Shown here piece by piece: positions 1 to 8,016 of a stretch of 64,000 bases of DNA (positions within the stretch are counted from its first letter, which is position 1; each line of letters opens with the position of its first letter). The stretch spans positions 310,001-374,000 of the forward strand of contig JACKAM010000002.1 in assembly GCA_020635075.1 (NCBI GenBank). The letters run 5' to 3'. The notes below the pieces were generated by a model. It did no database searches. It was not told where the DNA came from and saw only the letters and a program-made list of their open reading frames with translations. Source of the stretch: Pseudobdellovibrionaceae bacterium. Lineage in GTDB: Bacteria; Bdellovibrionota; Bdellovibrionia; Bdellovibrionales; UBA1609. The translations under genes and the position numbers were made by a program.

Positions 1-48
1 GCACGCTGGGTGTGGGAACCTGACCAAAACATGGCTGGACCTGGTTAA
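1..48 (+). CDS. C-terminal end of a protein cut by the window edge (possible)
   Basis: Frame 1 is open from the first base to a TAA at 46-48 and encodes only 15 residues. They include WVWEPDQN, which resembles the ends of both repeats of the protein encoded at 1496-3289 (WIYEPLNF and WVYEPGNF). This suggests, by inference, a third member of that family ending here. The stretch is far too short to prove coding. Bases 49-246 show no other convincing gene. Confidence 0.3.
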   Translation, partial: ARWVWEPDQNMAGPG

Positions 49-246
49 GAAGCAGAATTCCAAAAAGGAGGTATTTGCCTTTGTCCATTTCTTTTAATTA
101 TCTCAAAATTTGCCAACAATTCCCAGAGAAAGCTGGTTCCGAGCGATTGATCACTCGGCAAAGGTTTAGACACTCAAATCGTCTCTAGAGGCCTGTTTGC
201 TGGCAACCTCCTTGCAAAACTTGGGGGCCGAAAGGTAGGATTGAGT

Positions 247-1200
247 ATGACTCTAGGTTACGGTTGTTTGGTTGTTTTCCTGTCACTGTCTTTGGCCCAG
301 ATCGCCCGCGCCAATCCCCAGGCTATGGCCAAGGCCAAGCGCATGGGATGCCCTCAAGATATGATTACTAGTGATGGTCGGATCAAGTTTGGTAAATACC
401 TCGATAATGGCGCCAACGGCCGCTGCCTTTACCAGATTCAGCCCAACCAACAAAGTCTCACGACGGCGGTTTTCCAACGACTGGGCATGAGCCCAACCGG
501 TAACAGCAATGTTGGTGAATACCATGCGGCAGCTGAAGTCTTCCATGCCATGGACACCCTAGGCGATGGTCGCTTTGACTTTCACAAGGAGGCCTCTCTC
601 AGATATGAGTCCTACACGACTCGAAAAGACAAAGACGGCAACGAGGTTAAGAAGTATTTTTCGACGTGCAACTATAAGACACTTATCATGCGCAATTCGG
701 GATGCCAGGCGCGGGTGGCGATGGATGATTCTCGCGATTTGTTTAACGGACGCAATAATACGCAACATATTGCCCATGAATGGGGCCACTGTTTGGGTCA
801 TTTGAAAAAAAATGGTAGTCGCGTCTATGATCTCTATAAGAAGGCCGTTCCTGATGGTTCCTGCAAACCCACCTGGTACTGCGACAAGAACTACTCAAAA
901 GGCCAATACCGGAATGAGGAGTTTGCCGAAGTCTTTAGCCTTTACCTCACTGACCCTGAACACCTTCATCAGTTCCCTGGTTGCGAAAAGGCCTTTCGCT
1001 TTTTTGCTGATTTGTTTGGTGAGAAGATCCCTGCGGCCGGTCCAAAAGCCATCACCTGCGAAAGCCGTGCGGCCTATTTTAACGACGACACCTATCCCGG
1101 ACGCCCTGATCGGATCATTCGCGGAGGCGACACCTCCACCGGTCGCCTCAACGAGGACAGAACTCTTCCGCCTCGGGACCGGCAAAGAGGGACCAATTAG
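247..1200 (+). CDS. Exported gluzincin-like zinc metallopeptidase, putative
   Basis: The 317-residue protein begins with a Sec signal peptide (hydrophobic stretch at residues ~4-20, then A-R-A-N). ATG 247 is preferred over TTG 241 because AGGTAGG lies about 7 bases before it. The motif HEWGH (H177, E178, H181) is the HExxH zinc site. About 45 residues on, EEFAEVF supplies a candidate third ligand, as in gluzincins and lethal-factor-like peptidases. Seven or more cysteines suggest disulfides and action outside the cytoplasm. No close family is recognised and the substrate is unknown. In a predator it could act on prey protein, but that is inference. The tail after residue ~280 is polar and probably disordered. 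Confidence 0.7.
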   Translation: MTLGYGCLVVFLSLSLAQIARANPQAMAKAKRMGCPQDMITSDGRIKFGKYLDNGANGRCLYQIQPNQQSLTTAVFQRLGMSPTGNSNVGEYHAAAEVFHAMDTLGDGRFDFHKEASLRYESYTTRKDKDGNEVKKYFSTCNYKTLIMRNSGCQARVAMDDSRDLFNGRNNTQHIAHEWGHCLGHLKKNGSRVYDLYKKAVPDGSCKPTWYCDKNYSKGQYRNEEFAEVFSLYLTDPEHLHQFPGCEKAFRFFADLFGEKIPAAGPKAITCESRAAYFNDDTYPGRPDRIIRGGDTSTGRLNEDRTLPPRDRQRGTN

Positions 1201-1213
1201 CGGCCGCGATTGG

Positions 1214-1252
1214 GACGACAAGTGACAAGGTCTTAGACATTAACTTGTCGTC
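1214..1252. other. 10-bp perfect inverted repeat after the metallopeptidase gene
   Basis: GACGACAAGT at 1214-1223 is repeated inverted at 1243-1252 with a 19-base loop. It begins 13 bases after the stop codon, so it may form an mRNA 3' hairpin. There is no T-run after it, so it is not a classical intrinsic terminator. The rest of 1253-1495 holds no gene. Confidence 0.5.
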
Positions 1253-1495
1253 AGTTTAAGTTGAGATCCAAATTATCGCGCCTACGTGGCTTCCATGTCG
1301 ACACTCCAATCTCACCTTGTTTCCCCGCTCCGATCGAAAAAATAATCTCGTAATTTCAAGAGGTTATGCGCGGCCCGCAGATTGCTCTTAAATCTCTTTG
1401 TCTACTATTTGGTTGGAAAGAAAGAGGGTTGAACTATCGAACACTCAAATCGTCAATTCCCAGGACAGTTAGTTTTCCTGTGGATAAATACTATA

Positions 1496-3289
1496 TTGAT
1501 AGGGCTCTACAGCTTGGCCGTTCACTCGGCCAACAGTGAACAAGTGAAGCTGCTAGACAAAGAAGACCAATACGCCATCCACCTGCGCGCTAAAGGCGTC
1601 AACGGGCGACTTGATCCCACCTTCCGTGGCTACTCCAATGTCCGCTGTACAGGCTTAACGCCTCCCCTTAAAGGGACTGTTATTGCCAAAAAGCGCAGCG
1701 GACTGCTGATTGTGTTTAATCAAGATGAGTTCAAAAAACTTTGTGGCGACAAGATGGGAGTCAACGGTCAGCCCATGTTGTGGATCTACGAGCCTCTCAA
1801 TTTTGTCCGCAAAGACAAGGAGGACAAAGTCGAGGGCAACAGCCACGGCGATGTGGCGGCAGCACTTGAGTCCATCGAAAACCAAAAGAAGTTCACCGGC
1901 CTGGCGGCGGACGAAAAAGACCAAGCCATGGTGCCCGTTGGCTATTCGGGCGGCGAGGCCGCCAAGGGGCCCGACCCGGATGCTTCGGGCGAACCGGTGG
2001 ATGACAAGTATATGTTGGCTGAATCCGAGAGATTTAACATCAAAATGCGCTCTTCTGGGGTGCGGGCTCGCTTGACCACTGACTTTCGAGGGCGTGACAA
2101 TCTGGCCTGTAAACGACTCAAAAGGAACATGCGCGGAACTGTGGTTGCGCGCAAAGATGGCGGCATCCTCATTGCCTTTAATCCGGAAGACTGGAAAAAG
2201 GCCTGCGGCGACGCCGATGGAGTTCTGGGTCAACCCATGGCTTGGGTTTATGAACCAGGGAATTTTGTTCGTCGGGACAACAGCGAAACCGCCACCAGCT
2301 ATGGCGTCACTGGTGAAGCCGTGGCGGCCATGCAAGACGCGCAGGTCGAAGCCACCAGTGATGCGGGCCAGTTTGCCGATGACGGACTCTCGGAAGCCGA
2401 ATGTAACACTTGTGGTGCCCCACCCGATTTTAGTGGCGCCAAGGACATTTCGGCCGCACTCACACACGGAGATTTGGATCGCCGCTGTTTTCGCTCCGAT
2501 GGAACTGCGGATGTTGCGACTGGAGGATTTAAGGCCATTCTCGCCCGCGCCCGTTCTCGGGGCTGGAACAAAGCCTGTGTGAATGAGCTCAAGCGCATCG
2601 CCTGTGAAGAATCACCGTGGAAAGATCTAGGCCTCAAGGATCGCTTCAATCGAATTATGGCCTTGGGTAAAAAACACGCACAGAAGTATGGCGTCGACGC
2701 GAGAGCCATGCCCTGTATCGCGGGAGCCGAAACCCTGTCGTTGGAACCTTTGATTAAGGTCTTTCATTCATGTTACAAAGGCATTCACAATAACTACACC
2801 GCTCAGGGAATGGGACAGATGACCCGCACCACATTCCGCGCTTATTTCAAACGTGGCGGCGCGGGACTGGGGCCATTTAGAAGCTCGATCCCCCCGTTCA
2901 ATCAACCGCCCTACAATCAGGACGCAGATAAACTCTTCGATGCGATGGGCACCAGTGTAGAACTACAGCTTGAAATCATGGCCTATACCCTCAGGGAGAA
3001 GAAGAGGGGCTCAAAGGACTGGACCATGTTTTTTCGCTACCATGGTGTTTCTAAAGGCTACGCCAACGCGGCCAATCGATGCATGAGCTGTTTGAAAAAC
3101 CGCATTGATCAAAATGGACGATCCATTGCCTCGGAAGATCCGGTTCAATGCCTTAGCTACACGGCCCGATCTGGCAATGGCTTCTATCGTCATGCCAACA
3201 ACCAGATTTACAAGTCTTTTGATGGAACAAGGAAGGAATGTCAGCGCATTAAGCGCAGTGACTTTACTCCTGTATGTGGAGGTCGATAA
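1496..3289 (+). CDS. Exported two-repeat protein with C-terminal lytic-transglycosylase-like domain
   Basis: The protein has 597 residues as called. Two ~80-residue repeats (about 22-107 and 177-262) share FRG, C, GTV(I/V)A(K/R)K, the GQPM motif and EPxNFVR(K/R)D. A linker follows, then a lysozyme-fold SLT-like domain from ~360: E412 in GAETLSLEP is the candidate catalytic acid, and AQGMGQMTRTTF at 436-447 matches the GxMQxxPxT signature. Cysteines are numerous. The likely role is peptidoglycan binding and cleavage in the periplasm or in prey. The start is doubtful: TTG 1496 gives only a stub of a signal peptide, while the frame stays open upstream to 1433 and encodes a good hydrophobic core (LVFLW...) but has no standard start codon, only CTG 1478. 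A GTG at 1480 is out of frame. The next gene overlaps its stop codon. Confidence 0.72.
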   Translation: MIGLYSLAVHSANSEQVKLLDKEDQYAIHLRAKGVNGRLDPTFRGYSNVRCTGLTPPLKGTVIAKKRSGLLIVFNQDEFKKLCGDKMGVNGQPMLWIYEPLNFVRKDKEDKVEGNSHGDVAAALESIENQKKFTGLAADEKDQAMVPVGYSGGEAAKGPDPDASGEPVDDKYMLAESERFNIKMRSSGVRARLTTDFRGRDNLACKRLKRNMRGTVVARKDGGILIAFNPEDWKKACGDADGVLGQPMAWVYEPGNFVRRDNSETATSYGVTGEAVAAMQDAQVEATSDAGQFADDGLSEAECNTCGAPPDFSGAKDISAALTHGDLDRRCFRSDGTADVATGGFKAILARARSRGWNKACVNELKRIACEESPWKDLGLKDRFNRIMALGKKHAQKYGVDARAMPCIAGAETLSLEPLIKVFHSCYKGIHNNYTAQGMGQMTRTTFRAYFKRGGAGLGPFRSSIPPFNQPPYNQDADKLFDAMGTSVELQLEIMAYTLREKKRGSKDWTMFFRYHGVSKGYANAANRCMSCLKNRIDQNGRSIASEDPVQCLSYTARSGNGFYRHANNQIYKSFDGTRKECQRIKRSDFTPVCGGR

Positions 3290-3864
3290 TGGATTGGATG
3301 ACCAAGACCGTGAAATGTTCGTATCAGCTTTTAACATTGAGCGTTTGTCTGCTGATGGGCACTGCCTCTGCAGTTGCCGATCAGGATCCTAATTTCAGGC
3401 CGGCCCAGAAGAGAGCTCAACGAACTCCCCAGTCCACAATTAAGGAAGTGATCGGCACACTCAAGCATGGACCAGACGAGTGGAAGGCCTATAGCGAAAT
3501 GGTGGGGCAGGCGGAGACCCATTTGGTTGTTGAAATCAATGGCGAAGCGGCCCTGAAGTTTCGCGAATTGGACGGTTTTTTTGATCGCGGACGCCTCACC
3601 CGCATTAAACATGCGGTTTACAAGAACCCCGTGTTGATCACCGTCTGGGAAAGAGGTGTGGGTAGCAAGATCTTGCGGATCTTTTATCCGACGGAAACCA
3701 CTGAACCGGTATTTGTGGTGGAAACTCCAGATGAAGGCCTTAATTTTCGCGTTCAGAAAGATCGCATCCAGATTCGCTACACTGACCCCAATTCGCTGAC
3801 TCCGGGGTTTTCCGACAAACCACCCAAGCAACTCCTGGTCGAATGGCCGCCAAGGGCCAAGTAA
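3289..3864 (+). CDS. Exported protein of unknown function
   Basis: The protein has 191 residues with a clear signal peptide (hydrophobic residues ~12-28, cleavage near A-S-A-V-A). ATG 3289 shares one base with the TAA of the transglycosylase-like gene, and TGGAGG lies 8 bases before it, so the two are translationally coupled. The mature part is mixed alpha/beta with a Pro/Lys-rich end, and I recognise no family. Coupling suggests it works with, or is a chaperone or inhibitor of, the upstream protein; this is inference. Confidence 0.75.
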   Translation: MDWMTKTVKCSYQLLTLSVCLLMGTASAVADQDPNFRPAQKRAQRTPQSTIKEVIGTLKHGPDEWKAYSEMVGQAETHLVVEINGEAALKFRELDGFFDRGRLTRIKHAVYKNPVLITVWERGVGSKILRIFYPTETTEPVFVVETPDEGLNFRVQKDRIQIRYTDPNSLTPGFSDKPPKQLLVEWPPRAK

Positions 3865-3878
3865 AGAGCGATAATTGA

Positions 3879-3912
3879 AAAAAAAAGCCAGGTCGAGACC
3901 TGGCTTTTTTTA
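3879..3912. terminator. Bidirectional intrinsic terminator
   Basis: AAGCCAGGT pairs with ACCTGGCTT around a CGAG loop, with an A-run on one side and a T-run on the other. It lies between the convergent exported-protein gene and recA and can serve both. Confidence 0.88.
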
Positions 3913-3935
3913 TAGGCTACTTGTCTAACACTTGG

Positions 3936-5054
3936 TTAGTGTTTGGCTTTGGCCTTCTTAGGCTTAGCGGCTTTTTCCTCAGCCATGGCGGCCTTGGCAA
4001 CCACTTCCTCGGCGGGCTTATCTTTGGCCGCTTCGGGCTTTTTCTTGGTCACACCGTAGACTTCCAACAAAGCTTCGCGCAGTTCCTTTTTAATCTCAGG
4101 ATTTTCCTTGAGGAAAGTCCGTGCGGCTTCACGGCCCTGACCCACACGTTCGCCTTTGTAGCTGTACCAGGCGCCAGACTTTTCAAAGAGGTCTTTCTTA
4201 ACTGCCAGGTCAAGAATGTCACCTTCTTCAGAAATACCCTCACCGTACATCAGATCAAATTCCACCTTGGCAAAAGGAGGGGCCATTTTATTTTTGACCA
4301 CCTTCACCGCTGTGCGGTTGCCAGTCACTTCTTCGCCGTTTTTGATGGCGCCAATACGACGGACATCCAAACGCACAGAAGAGTAAAACTTCAGGGCATT
4401 TCCACCAGTGGTGGTTTCAGGGTTACCAAACATCACGCCGATCTTCATGCGGATTTGGTTGATGAAAATCACCAGGGTGTTACTGCGGTTAATGACGGCC
4501 GTCAACTTACGCAGAGCCTGAGACATCAAGCGCGCCTGAAGACCCATGTGGCTATCGCCCATGTCACCCTCGATCTCCGCACGAGGTGTGAGAGCGGCAA
4601 CTGAGTCCACCACCAAAACATCCACGGCACCGGAACGCACCAGAGTTTCGGTGATCTCCAAAGCCTGTTCACCAGTGTCAGGCTGAGAGATGAGCATTTC
4701 ATCCACCTTCACACCCAGCTTACGGGCATAAGACACATCCAAGGCATGTTCGGCGTCCACGAAAGCCACGGTGCCACCCGCCTTTTGAGCTTGGGCAATA
4801 GTGGAAAGAGCCAGAGTGGTTTTACCGGAAGATTCAGGTCCATAAATCTCCACAATACGGCCGCGGGGAAGACCACCAATACCCAAAGCAATATCCAAGC
4901 TCAAAGCCCCTGTGCTGAAGACAGGAACATTGTCATAAAGACTGGTGTCTCCGCCGAGCTTCATGATCGAGCCTTTACCGAACTGCTTTTCAATCGCGCC
5001 GATGGCCAGTTCTAGGGCTTTGGATTTGTCTCCACCTGTCTGCATATTTGCCAT
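3936..5054 (-). CDS. recA: Recombinase RecA
   Basis: RecA is the DNA-dependent ATPase that forms filaments on single-stranded DNA for homologous recombination and SOS induction. The 372-residue protein has Walker A GPESSGKT at 72-79, the MAW motif, Walker B (VLVVDSVAAL), and L2 (GNPETTTGG). AGGAG lies 7 bases before the ATG. It is the last gene of pgpA-cinA-recA, 53 bases after cinA. The C-terminal tail (~35 residues) is rich in Lys/Ala/Glu and net basic at its end (KPKKAKAKH), unlike the acidic tail of the enterobacterial protein. No obvious LexA box was found in the cinA-recA gap. Confidence 0.98.
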   Translation of the reverse strand: MANMQTGGDKSKALELAIGAIEKQFGKGSIMKLGGDTSLYDNVPVFSTGALSLDIALGIGGLPRGRIVEIYGPESSGKTTLALSTIAQAQKAGGTVAFVDAEHALDVSYARKLGVKVDEMLISQPDTGEQALEITETLVRSGAVDVLVVDSVAALTPRAEIEGDMGDSHMGLQARLMSQALRKLTAVINRSNTLVIFINQIRMKIGVMFGNPETTTGGNALKFYSSVRLDVRRIGAIKNGEEVTGNRTAVKVVKNKMAPPFAKVEFDLMYGEGISEEGDILDLAVKKDLFEKSGAWYSYKGERVGQGREAARTFLKENPEIKKELREALLEVYGVTKKKPEAAKDKPAEEVVAKAAMAEEKAAKPKKAKAKH

Positions 5055-5107
5055 ATAGAGGCTCCTCTCATGCTGATGTTGTGTTTGATCTTTCTAATAC
5101 AAAAAGG

Positions 5108-5614
5108 TCACTCATTCAGGGTTTCGAGTAATAGCTCCAGGGCGTAGAATGCCGACTGGAACTGGACTTCTGTCCTTGCTCCCCCATCAAAGTACTTTTG
5201 CACCCGTTTTTCAACTCCTGGGCCACACAACGCAAAGCAAACTGTTCCAACTGGCTTCTCTTCTGTTCCGCCATCCGGACCGGCGACACCCGTGATGCTG
5301 AGAGTCCAATCGGCTCCCAACATCTCGCGCGCCCCGCGGGCCATAAAAGTGGCTACAGGTAGACTGACTTCCCCATAAGATTCAATGGCATAACGCGGAA
5401 CCTCCAGAAGAGCCTCTTTTACCCCACCCGCATAGCTCACCACCGAGCCCCTGAAAAAGGACGACACTCCGGGTTGAGAGGCAATCCAAGAAGAGAGGAG
5501 TCCACCAGTGCAGCTCTCGGCCAGACCCAAGGTTTTTCCCCGATCCCAAAACCACTGAGAGAGAAGGTTGATTCTTTCTGCCACTAAAGTCTGTTGTTGA
5601 TTGGTCATTGTCAT
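5108..5614 (-). CDS. cinA: CinA C-terminal-type nicotinamide-nucleotide amidase
   Basis: This 168-residue protein is the stand-alone CinA/PncC domain. The family deamidates nicotinamide mononucleotide in the pyridine nucleotide salvage cycle. AESCTGG, FFRGSVVSYAGGVK and SITGVAGPDGGTEEKPVGTV are hallmark motifs. The N-terminal COG1058 domain of long CinA proteins is absent. The ATG overlaps the pgpA stop by four bases (ATGA), and recA follows, the common cinA-recA arrangement. The second ATG, two codons later, is an alternative start. Confidence 0.93.
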   Translation of the reverse strand: MTMTNQQQTLVAERINLLSQWFWDRGKTLGLAESCTGGLLSSWIASQPGVSSFFRGSVVSYAGGVKEALLEVPRYAIESYGEVSLPVATFMARGAREMLGADWTLSITGVAGPDGGTEEKPVGTVCFALCGPGVEKRVQKYFDGGARTEVQFQSAFYALELLLETLNE

Positions 5615-6192
5615 AGCACCAGTTGCTGGCCCAGCCAGTCCGTTTTTGTGTAAGCGATCTGCAAAAGCACGTTGGTTAAAATCCCGGCCACTAAATCATC
5701 GGCCACCACACCTAAGCCACCTTGAACCTTACGGTCGACGACCGAAATGGGAAAGGGCTTTACCGCATCGAGGAGGCGAAAAATCGCAAAAGCTGCAACA
5801 AAGCTCTGCCAGGTCAAAGGCAGCCACAGCATGGCGACGACAAAACCCGCGACTTCATCAATCACCACCTCTTTGGGGTCATGATCCCCGTGCTGAGTCT
5901 CGTACATCTGTGCCACGACAATGGCGACCACCACCAGAATTGCAGTGGCCAGCATGTAAAAGTACTCGCCTCCCCAGGCAAACAGCGGCACGAGAGGCAA
6001 AGCCGCCAGGGTTCCCACCGTACCCGGAGCCTTTGGGGCTTTCCCCAATCCTCCTGCTGTTGCCAACAAACTGACCCAACGACTCTGGTCCAAAGCCTTA
6101 TCTCCTCTCAGCACAAGGGGGCCATCATTGGTTTGATTCGGTCCAGTGTCAAACAGGAAGCCCATCCCGACTAAGGATGTGGTGCGAGGCAT
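5611..6192 (-). CDS. pgpA: Phosphatidylglycerophosphatase A
   Basis: The family dephosphorylates phosphatidylglycerophosphate to phosphatidylglycerol at the inner membrane. In 193 residues the PgpA signature is complete: PKAPGTVGTL, VVIDEVAG, FRLLDAVKPFPI, and GGLGVVADDLVAG, with about three membrane segments between. The first ~35 residues precede the conserved core, and Met10 is a possible internal start. It heads the operon with cinA and recA and is divergent from pilT. Confidence 0.93.
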   Translation of the reverse strand: MPRTTSLVGMGFLFDTGPNQTNDGPLVLRGDKALDQSRWVSLLATAGGLGKAPKAPGTVGTLAALPLVPLFAWGGEYFYMLATAILVVVAIVVAQMYETQHGDHDPKEVVIDEVAGFVVAMLWLPLTWQSFVAAFAIFRLLDAVKPFPISVVDRKVQGGLGVVADDLVAGILTNVLLQIAYTKTDWLGQQLVL

Positions 6193-6219
6193 AAGTGTGC
6201 TTTTCCCTCTGAATTTCCC

Positions 6220-6225
6220 TATAAT
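6220..6225 (+). promoter_or_regulatory. Consensus -10 box upstream of pilT
   Basis: A perfect TATAAT lies 46 bases before the pilT ATG in the 78-base gap between pgpA and pilT. No good -35 hexamer is seen 16-18 bases upstream, so this may be an activated or extended promoter, or chance. Confidence 0.35.
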
Positions 6226-6270
6226 AAAGCCATCAACAACAGATTTTTCTCCTGTGAGTGAAAGCCTTTA

Positions 6271-7524
6271 ATGTCCAGCATCGAACTCGATGACATTCTC
6301 AAACTTGCCATGAAAAAAGGGGCCAGCGACGTTCACCTGAAGGCCGGCATTATGCCAGTGATCCGCCGTCATGGAATCCTCCGCCCCTTGTCCACCAATC
6401 TTCCCAGCCTGAGTGGGGACGAAATCAACTCCATGGCCATGAAGATCATGGACAAGAGAACCCAGGAGAAATTCCTCAACGAGCACGAAGTGGACCTCGG
6501 CTACGGCATTTCCGGTCTCGGCCGGTTCAGGGTGAACGTGTTCCGCCAAAGGGGCACCACCCGCATGGTGATCCGCAATATTCCCCACATTGTTCCGAGC
6601 TTCAAAGACCTGAACCTTCCCGATGTCATCGAAAAAATCGCCGCCAACGAGAGAGGACTGATCCTGGTCACCGGAGTTACCGGGTCCGGAAAGTCGTCCA
6701 CTCTGGCGGCCATTATCGACTACATCAATCGGCACAAGAACAAGCACATTCTGACCATTGAAGACCCCATTGAATTCCTTATTCGCGACCGCAAAAGCAT
6801 TATCACCCAAAGGGAGTTGGGCGTGGATGCCACGGGTTTTGCCGCATCTCTCAAGGCCGCCCTCCGCCAAGACCCGGACGTGATTCTCATCGGTGAAATG
6901 CGCGACCGAGAGACCATCGAGACCGCCCTGACGGCGGCGGAAACCGGACATCTGGTCCTCTCCACTCTCCATACTCTGGATGCCCAAGAGACCATCAACC
7001 GGATTGTGGCGGTGTTCGACCCCCATCATCAGCATCAAATTCGTATGCAGATTGCCGCAGTGTTAAAGGCCGTCATCAGTCAGCGTCTGGCCCGACGACA
7101 GGACAAAAATGGTTTCGTTCCAGCTGTGGAGATCCTCATAAATAACACCCGTGTGCGAGAGATGATTGAAGACCGGGACAAAACCAAGTACATTTCTCAA
7201 GCAATTGAAGAAGGTCAGGTCTCTTGGGGAATGCAGTCCTTCGATCAAAGCTTGATGGATTTGATTGATCGCCGGCTGATCTCCTTCGAGGAAGCTCTTC
7301 AGCTGTCCACCAACCCGGAAGATTTTCGGGTGCGCTATAGCGGTGTCGACGCCATGGATGGAAAAAAGTGGTCCGAGGGCGGCGGCGCGGTGGACAAGCG
7401 GGTTTCACAGAACTGGAAAGAGATTTCGGAAGTGGAAATTGAAGTCCTCACCGAAATCAAAAAGCGCCAGGCCCTGGAATCCAAGAAGAAAAAGGACAAC
7501 GGCGATCCCGAAGACGAAGCCTGA
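6271..7524 (+). CDS. pilT: Type IV pilus retraction ATPase PilT
   Basis: PilT hexamers depolymerise pili and drive twitching. The 417-residue protein has GASDVHLKAG at the N terminus, Walker A GVTGSGKSST (~134-143), the Asp box, Walker B (DVILIGEMRD), and the His box HLVLSTLHT. Relative to the usual ~345-370 residues it carries a C-terminal extension of ~60 residues ending in a charged Lys/Asp/Glu tail. recX and alaS follow closely. Other PilT/PilU paralogues could exist elsewhere, so which one this is cannot be decided here. Confidence 0.95.
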   Translation: MSSIELDDILKLAMKKGASDVHLKAGIMPVIRRHGILRPLSTNLPSLSGDEINSMAMKIMDKRTQEKFLNEHEVDLGYGISGLGRFRVNVFRQRGTTRMVIRNIPHIVPSFKDLNLPDVIEKIAANERGLILVTGVTGSGKSSTLAAIIDYINRHKNKHILTIEDPIEFLIRDRKSIITQRELGVDATGFAASLKAALRQDPDVILIGEMRDRETIETALTAAETGHLVLSTLHTLDAQETINRIVAVFDPHHQHQIRMQIAAVLKAVISQRLARRQDKNGFVPAVEILINNTRVREMIEDRDKTKYISQAIEEGQVSWGMQSFDQSLMDLIDRRLISFEEALQLSTNPEDFRVRYSGVDAMDGKKWSEGGGAVDKRVSQNWKEISEVEIEVLTEIKKRQALESKKKKDNGDPEDEA

Positions 7525-7557
7525 TCTTTCTGCAACCTGAAAAATCACAGGAGTGAC

Positions 7558-8016
7558 ATGGACCCTCGTGCAGAAAATCAGCTCTCCGACAACCTAGCCA
7601 TGGCCATGGATAAACTGGTGCGCTTTCTCGCCCGTAGGGACCACAGCGAACTGGAGCTCCAGGAAAAGCTGGGGAAGAGCTTCACCCAGGAGGTGGTCGA
7701 CCGGGCCATCGAGACCGCCCGTGAGCGAAAATGGTTACCGGACCCCCAAGAATTGGCCGAGCGGGTGGCCTCAGCCCTGGGGGCTAAACGCAAGGGACAG
7801 CTCTATATTCAAAATTACCTAAGAAAAAAGGGCCTCCCGCCGGTTCCCCGGCAGGAGGAGCAAGAGCTGGAAAAGGCACGGGATTTGCTGAAAAGTCGGT
7901 TTGATTGCTTTGATAATTGGCTCGACCATGAGATGAAACAAAAGGCCTATCGGTACCTAGCCAACCGGGGCTTTGAAGACCAAATCATTAAGAAAGTGCT
8001 CTATGAAAAGTCATGA
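7558..8016 (+). CDS. recX: Regulatory protein RecX
   Basis: RecX binds RecA filaments and limits their extension. The 152-residue, mostly helical protein has the three-helix repeat pattern: FLARRDHSELELQEKLG near the N terminus, then ASALGAKRKG and YLRKKGLP. AGGAG precedes the ATG. Its last 14 bases overlap the start of alaS. Here recX is on the opposite strand about 2.5 kb from recA, separated by cinA, pgpA and pilT, rather than directly behind it. Confidence 0.9.
   Translation: MDPRAENQLSDNLAMAMDKLVRFLARRDHSELELQEKLGKSFTQEVVDRAIETARERKWLPDPQELAERVASALGAKRKGQLYIQNYLRKKGLPPVPRQEEQELEKARDLLKSRFDCFDNWLDHEMKQKAYRYLANRGFEDQIIKKVLYEKS

Noticed and set aside
170..1454. 14-base repeat ACACTCAAATCGTC at 170-183 and 1441-1454, before two exported-protein genes
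   Set aside because: Matches of this length are expected by chance several times in 64 kb, and the distances to the starts differ (64 and 42 bases).
3921..4604. 227-residue ORF opposite recA
   Set aside because: It is a mirror of the recA frame; composition is His/Phe-rich with no start signal, and recA is certain.
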